Shown here one piece after another: positions 32,295 to 36,370 of a stretch of DNA of 36,370 bases (position 1 is its first letter; every line of letters starts with the position of its first letter). The DNA comes from CAYNYM01 sp049366815 (GTDB lineage: Bacteria > Desulfobacterota > DSM-4660 > Desulfatiglandales > HGW-15). The stretch spans positions 1 to 36,370 of the forward strand of contig JBMNCO010000230.1 in the NCBI GenBank assembly GCA_049366815.1, in the 5' to 3' direction. The notes under the pieces were generated by a model. The model did no database searches. It was not told the origin of the DNA and worked only from the letters and a program-made list of their open reading frames with translations. The translations under genes were made by a program, and so were the position numbers.

Positions 32295-33103
32295 ACCGAG
32301 AGGACAGATACAAGATATTATTCTTCATGAGGTCTTCTCCCGTCACCGATGTGGTGAAATTTCTTCTTGTGGTGGGATTTTTTGGATGGCTCCTGGCCCA
32401 AGGAACAGCCAGGTTGGGTTACTTCTGGCAGTGGTACAGAATCCCCCAATACCTTTTCAGTTTCGAAGGTCACACCTTTACCGCCGGGCCGCTTCTTCAG
32501 GGTTTGATGGTCACCCTTCGCATCAGCGGACTCAGCCTGGTGCTGGCCTTTGTCTTTGGCCTGATGACGGCCCTTTTTCGGCTGTCCGATTCATTCCTGG
32601 CAAAGGCCCTTGCGCGAGGTTATCTTGAACTTATTCGCAATACCCCACTGCTTGTTCAACTTTTTTGCATCTATTTCGTCATCGGACCGATACTCGGAAT
32701 CGATCGTTTCATGTCGGCTGTCTTGGCCCTGAGTCTTTTTGAGGGGGCCTATGCCTCAGAAATCTTTCGGGCGGGCATCCTGTCTGTTCACAAGGGGCAG
32801 TGGGAGGCGGCCTACAGCCTGGGGCTGAGCGGGTATGATACCTATTATCATATCATTCTTCCCCAGGCCCTGAGACGCATTATTCCCCCTTTGACCAGCC
32901 AGGCCATCTCTCTGGTAAAGGACTCTGCACTGGTCAGCACCGTGGCCATTTATGATCTCACGATGAGGGGGCAGGAAATCATCGCTGAAACCTATTTGGC
33001 CTTTGAGGTGTGGTTTACGGTCGCGGCCATGTACCTGCTGATCACCCTGATGCTTTCTCTGCTGGTCCATGTCATGAAAAGCCTGTACGATAGTGATTTC
33101 TAG
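32291..33103 (+). CDS. Amino-acid ABC transporter permease 1
   Basis: The 270-residue HisM/GlnP-type permease has about five membrane segments and the EAA loop that contacts the ATPase (EAAYSLGLSGYDTYYHIILPQALRRIIPPL). The N-terminal extension includes YRIPQYLF, a segment shared with the second permease at 35211. It should form a heterodimeric channel with it. GGGGAAG before the ATG, or coupling to the leader frame, gives translation. It is the first gene of the operon. Confidence 0.93.
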   Translation: MNREDRYKILFFMRSSPVTDVVKFLLVVGFFGWLLAQGTARLGYFWQWYRIPQYLFSFEGHTFTAGPLLQGLMVTLRISGLSLVLAFVFGLMTALFRLSDSFLAKALARGYLELIRNTPLLVQLFCIYFVIGPILGIDRFMSAVLALSLFEGAYASEIFRAGILSVHKGQWEAAYSLGLSGYDTYYHIILPQALRRIIPPLTSQAISLVKDSALVSTVAIYDLTMRGQEIIAETYLAFEVWFTVAAMYLLITLMLSLLVHVMKSLYDSDF

Positions 33104-33202
33104 AGGCATAAGTCAAAAGCCCTTTTAATGATTCGGTTCATTGGTGTCCAAAACGAGTCTATTTTTTGCACGGGATAGTGTTAAATCAGGCAGTTGGGAA
33201 CG

Positions 33203-33409
33203 CAAAACAGTCATCTTCGCGTTGAGGTTCCAACCCAGGTAGCGGAAAGCAGGGACCGGGATTTTCTCGGAGCGGGCGTATTTTGGCCCTGAATCAGGAC
33301 AGATGAAGGGCCAAAATCCCGCAGCGACCGTAGCCATGGATGGCGGAGGGAGCGTAGCGGAGAGAACATGCCGATCCCTGCTTGGAGCGGCACATCCTAT
33401 TTTGGACAA
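33203..33409 (-). repeat. Dispersed palindromic repeat element, copy 2
   Basis: Reverse-orientation copy of 1504-1716 with the same nested hairpins (GGGCC core arms near 33274-33321). The 60-codon and longer open frames match those of copy 1 in position and reading. It separates the first permease gene from the ATPase gene. It fills most of 33104-33465; nothing else is seen there. Confidence 0.8.
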
Positions 33410-33465
33410 GAGTGGATTCGATTAAAAAATGCGTTTGAGCACGAGGCACCGGAGAGAATTGATCC

Positions 33466-34263
33466 ATGCAGGATAAGCAATTCGGTGATGACATCATCAG
33501 AGTGGCCGGCATCAGCAAGACCTTTTCCAAGGATATCCATGCACTCCGGGATGTTTCCCTGCGCGTCCGCAGACGTGAAGTCCTGGTGGTCATCGGCCCA
33601 TCCGGCTCCGGGAAGTCCACGCTGCTCAGGTGCCTGAACGGACTCGAAGGCGTCGACAGCGGTTCGATTATTATTGACGGCATTCCCCTTGATGACAATA
33701 AGGCCAACCGTTTGGAGATCCGAAAAGAGGTGGGTATGGTGTTTCAATCCTTTAATCTCTTCCCCCATCTCACGGTCCTCCAAAACGTCAATTTGGCCCA
33801 AAGACTGGTAAGGAAAAAAGACAAAAAAGAGGCTACGGAGACTTCAATGGCCCTTTTAAAAAAAGTGGGCATCCCGGAAAAGGCAAACACCTTCCCCAAC
33901 CATCTCAGCGGCGGCCAGCAACAGCGGGTCGCCATAGCAAGGGCCCTTGCCATGATGCCCAAGGTCATGCTCTTTGACGAGGCCACCAGTGCCCTTGATC
34001 CCGAGATGATCGGGGAAGTCCTGGAAGTGATGAAGAATTTGGCCAGGGAGGGAATGACCATGGTGGTGGTCACCCATGAAATGGGCTTCGCAAGGGAGGT
34101 GAGTGACAGGGTCATTTTTTTGGAACAGGGGCGGATCGTTGAGGACGGAAGTGCTCGGCAGATTTTTGAAAATCCTGAGGAAGAGCGTACCAAGCTTTTT
34201 ATGAGCCAGGTTCTACAGGTCGGGGGCAGAACCAAGAGGGATGCCCTGGGGCCGCCCGGCTGA
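33466..34263 (+). CDS. glnQ: Amino-acid ABC transporter ATPase
   Basis: The 265-residue ATPase has the complete motor: Walker A GPSGSGKST, Q-loop VFQSFNLFPH, signature LSGGQQQR, Walker B VMLFDEATSALD and H-loop VTHEM. The GlnQ/HisP-like order and length identify a polar amino acid importer. It follows the first permease after a 360-base gap taken up by a repeat element, and precedes the binding protein gene. The C-terminal tail is longer than usual by about 15 residues. Confidence 0.96.
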   Translation: MQDKQFGDDIIRVAGISKTFSKDIHALRDVSLRVRRREVLVVIGPSGSGKSTLLRCLNGLEGVDSGSIIIDGIPLDDNKANRLEIRKEVGMVFQSFNLFPHLTVLQNVNLAQRLVRKKDKKEATETSMALLKKVGIPEKANTFPNHLSGGQQQRVAIARALAMMPKVMLFDEATSALDPEMIGEVLEVMKNLAREGMTMVVVTHEMGFAREVSDRVIFLEQGRIVEDGSARQIFENPEEERTKLFMSQVLQVGGRTKRDALGPPG

Positions 34264-34358
34264 AAGATCCTGTGGCTGTTCAGTACGGCGGGGCGTCGAT
34301 CACCGCCCTGTTATTGTCTGGATTCAGGAAAACTTTTTGTTGAGAAAGGAGTGTACTC

Positions 34359-35192
34359 ATGGAAAGGGTGAGAAGCGAATTTTTCGTAATCTTGTTGTTG
34401 CTCGCTTTGTTTTTCATAACTCAAACGGCGCAGGGAGCCAATCTCCAGCAACAGCTCGTCAGCGAAAGTACCATCGAACAGGTCCTTAAAAGGGGTATCC
34501 TGCGGGTCGGCATGTCGACTTTCACACCCTGGGCCATGCGAGACAAGACGGGGCAGTGGGTCGGATTCGAGATCGATGTGGCTACCCGGCTGGCTCAGGA
34601 CATGGGGGTGCAGGTGGAGTTTGTTCCCACCAAATGGTCCGGCATCATTCCCGCTCTCCTCACCGGAAAGTTTGACGTCATTATCGGAGGGATGGGCATC
34701 CTGCCGAAACGCAACATAAAGGTCAACTTTACCGTCCCCTATGATATCACCGGGATGGCCCTCGTGGCCGACAAGGGGCTTGCCGGGGGGTTTAAGGGCA
34801 TCGAAGACTTCGATCGGCCGGATGTCACGCTTTCTCTGAGGCTTGCGGCCACCCCAGCGGCCGCTGCGAAGAAATTTATGCCCAAGGCGCAACTCAGGCA
34901 ATTTGACGATGAATCCCAGGCCATACAGGAGCTGCTCAATGGAAAGGTCCACGCCATGGTGGCCTCAGCGCCTCTGCCCGCCCATCTGGCCTTCAAGTAT
35001 CCGGATAAACTCTTTATGCCCATTGAGGGGACCTTTACAAAAGAGCCCATCGGCTTTGCCGTAAAAAAGGGTGACTTCGACACCATCAACTTTTTTAACA
35101 ACTGGATTACCGTGGTCAGTGCCGAGGGGTGGTTGAGGGAACGAAAGCACTACTGGTTTGAGACTACTGAATGGGAGGAGAAGGTCAAATAG
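34359..35192 (+). CDS. Periplasmic amino-acid-binding protein
   Basis: The 277-residue family-3 solute-binding protein has a cleavable signal peptide (hydrophobic FFVILLLLALFFIT then QGAN) and typical segments: LRVGMSTFTPWAMRD, GFEIDVATRLAQDMGVQVEFV, SGIIPALLTGKFDVIIGGM and FTVPYDITG. These shape the ligand pocket for an amino acid. It would deliver the ligand to the two permeases. Which amino acid is bound cannot be read from the sequence. GAAAGGAG precedes the ATG. Confidence 0.95.
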   Translation: MERVRSEFFVILLLLALFFITQTAQGANLQQQLVSESTIEQVLKRGILRVGMSTFTPWAMRDKTGQWVGFEIDVATRLAQDMGVQVEFVPTKWSGIIPALLTGKFDVIIGGMGILPKRNIKVNFTVPYDITGMALVADKGLAGGFKGIEDFDRPDVTLSLRLAATPAAAAKKFMPKAQLRQFDDESQAIQELLNGKVHAMVASAPLPAHLAFKYPDKLFMPIEGTFTKEPIGFAVKKGDFDTINFFNNWITVVSAEGWLRERKHYWFETTEWEEKVK

Positions 35193-35210
35193 TTCGGAGC
35201 GGGCAATGGG

Positions 35211-36116
35211 TTGGGAATAAAGGACCTGTCATTGATTAAAAAGAAAGCAAAAATGAGAACCCTGGACATCATCCTCGCCCTTGTTCTGGTCGGGGCAGGG
35301 GCCTACGTCCTATACCGGATCAAGACAGGCCTCCATTACAGATGGGACTGGTCCGGGATCCCGCAGTATCTTTTCCGCTATGATGAGGAGGCCGGGAGAT
35401 GGATTCCGAACCTGCTCATGCAGGGACTTTTTACCACGATTCGTTTGAGCGTCTGGGGGACACTCCTTGCCACGGTGATTGGAACGGTGATGGGCCTCTG
35501 TAGGGTGAGCCGAAGCCTTTTTCACCGGCTGCTTGCAATGGCCTATGTGGGATTCAACCGCAATCTGCCTCCACTGGTCCTGATTTTCATCTTCTACTAT
35601 TTTCTGAGTGGCCACATCATGATGATTTTGGGGGTCGATGCCTATGTGTCATCCCTCTCTCCAGAGGCCCGATCCCTTTTGGCGTTTCTATTCGCACCAC
35701 CGGGAAGCTTCTCAGCCTTCCTCTCCGCCCTGATCACCCTGGCGGTTTTCGAGGGGGCCTATATCACGGAAATTGTGCGTTCGGGTATTGAGTCCATCGA
35801 AAAGGGGCAATGGGAGGCCTCCTATGCGCTCGGACTTACGAGGTGGCAACAAATGCGTTACATCATCCTGCCCCTTGCGGCCCAGCGAATTCTTCCTCCC
35901 CTGGCGGGTCAGTTTATATCGACCATCAAGGATTCCGCCATCGTTTCGGTCATTTCAATTCAAGAGCTGACTTTTCAGGGCATGGAACTCGTGGCGGCCA
36001 CTTATCTGACCTTTGAGGTGTGGATCACCATCACATTGCTGTATCTGATGCTGACCCTTTCCCTTTCTCTGGCCGTTGAGCGGATCGAGATATATTTGAG
36101 GAGAAGTGAGGCATGA
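35211..36116 (+). CDS. Amino-acid ABC transporter permease 2
   Basis: The 301-residue HisM/GlnP-type permease has five or six membrane segments and the EAA loop (EASYALGLTRWQQMRYIILPLAAQRILPPL). It carries WSGIPQYLF like the first permease, plus an insert (about 135-170, ILGVDAYVSSLSPEARSLLAFLFAPPG) not present in it. The two would form an asymmetric pair. The start is uncertain: TTG at 35211 after GGAG, or ATG at 35253 without a strong site. Confidence 0.92.
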   Translation: MGIKDLSLIKKKAKMRTLDIILALVLVGAGAYVLYRIKTGLHYRWDWSGIPQYLFRYDEEAGRWIPNLLMQGLFTTIRLSVWGTLLATVIGTVMGLCRVSRSLFHRLLAMAYVGFNRNLPPLVLIFIFYYFLSGHIMMILGVDAYVSSLSPEARSLLAFLFAPPGSFSAFLSALITLAVFEGAYITEIVRSGIESIEKGQWEASYALGLTRWQQMRYIILPLAAQRILPPLAGQFISTIKDSAIVSVISIQELTFQGMELVAATYLTFEVWITITLLYLMLTLSLSLAVERIEIYLRRSEA

Positions 36117-36183
36117 GCGAATGTAGCTATTCAGCTGGATAGGCTGTAGGCATTTAGGCTGTGAGGTGTCGCAGGAAGGGAAC

Positions 36184-36370
36184 ATGCGTGATCATAGGAA
36201 ACTCAGAGCGTTTGAATCGGCCGATGAAGTGGACCTTCTGATCTATCGTGAGATTCAGGCCGAGTATTACCGATTTTTTGAAATCGCATTTGGCTCCTTA
36301 GGGGAGTTGCACGACCGGCTTGGCCTGTCAAAGCGCCTGGGGTATTCTTATGAACGTGAAATTTCTACCT
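36184..36370 (+). CDS. S23/four-helix-bundle protein, internally deleted, cut by window end
   Basis: The visible 62 codons begin MRDHRKLRAFESADEV and continue YREIQAEYYRFFEIAFGSLGELHDRLGLSKRLGY. Both parts match the start and the third quarter of the 23S rRNA intervening-sequence/four-helix-bundle (S23) family, but about 35-40 middle residues (the region with SQ.RRA..S...NI.EG) are missing with the frame kept. The ATG follows AGGAAGGG. It is probably a shortened or decayed copy; the end lies outside the window. Confidence 0.7.
   Translation, partial: MRDHRKLRAFESADEVDLLIYREIQAEYYRFFEIAFGSLGELHDRLGLSKRLGYSYEREIST

Overview
The window looks like chromosome from an anaerobic Desulfobacterota (deltaproteobacterial, sulfate-reducer-like) bacterium. 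This rests on gene content: a Desulfovibrio-type HEAT-repeat protein, a NifX/Mrp/Zn-ribbon cluster, a YedE/TusA selenium-or-sulfur carrier operon, an octaheme HAO-like cytochrome, a ferredoxin-thioredoxin reductase-like protein, many PAS/sigma-54 regulators and fused signalling proteins. There is no rRNA, tRNA, CRISPR array, integrase or transposase. The genus cannot be named from the sequence alone.

Layout. 1-2.2 kb: nucleotidyltransferase-like gene and lemA, a palindromic dispersed repeat, and a small unknown gene. 2.2-3.9 kb (minus): a Cys-nucleophile alpha/beta hydrolase and an FMN-dependent nitronate monooxygenase/FabK-like enzyme. 3.9-4.6 kb: a second large imperfect palindrome. 4.6-7.6 kb (minus): a five-gene operon, yedE > tusA-like > DUF3343-like > kinase-fold protein > DUF1858-like, probably for selenium or sulfur handling. 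7.8-9.5 kb: an Smr-domain gene, about 1 kb without convincing genes, a ribbon-helix-helix regulator and a textbook terminator. 9.8-15.4 kb: malQ, a diadenylate cyclase fused to a YbbR-like domain, and an alpha-glucan phosphorylase. 15.5-18.2 kb: a MoxR-like AAA+ ATPase translationally coupled to a 618-residue protein with a TraB-like N terminus. 18.2-20.6 kb (minus): a response regulator followed by a histidine kinase with a Rossmann domain at its N terminus. 20.9-24.7 kb: metallo-beta-lactamase-fold protein, a sigma-54 activator with an altered GAFTGA loop, and an M24 peptidase preceded by a good sigma-54 promoter and TTGCAA palindromes. 24.9-28.8 kb: three NifX/NifB-family proteins, an Mrp-NifX fusion, a Zn-ribbon protein, a NifU/IscU-like scaffold and the wreck of a ferredoxin-type MinD ATPase gene. 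28.8-31.9 kb (minus): HEAT protein, octaheme cytochrome, glutaredoxin-like protein and FTR-like catalytic subunit. 31.9-36.1 kb: a polar-amino-acid ABC transporter (permease, ATPase, binding protein, second permease) with a strong sigma-70 promoter, a long structured leader and a possible Arg-rich leader peptide. The right edge holds the start of an S23/four-helix-bundle gene that seems to have lost its middle.

How the genes may work together. malQ and glgP form a maltodextrin/glycogen degradation route that brackets a c-di-AMP synthase. The NifX/Mrp/NifU group is an Fe-S or metal-cofactor handling unit. The yedE operon would import and carry a reduced Se or S species. The sigma-54 activator probably controls the adjacent M24 peptidase through the TTGCAA sites between them. 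The best candidates for undescribed biology are the AAA+/TraB-like pair (15.5-18.2 kb), the yedE operon with its kinase-fold member, the structured leader of the ABC operon and the dispersed palindromic elements. All functional assignments come from motif reading without database searches.
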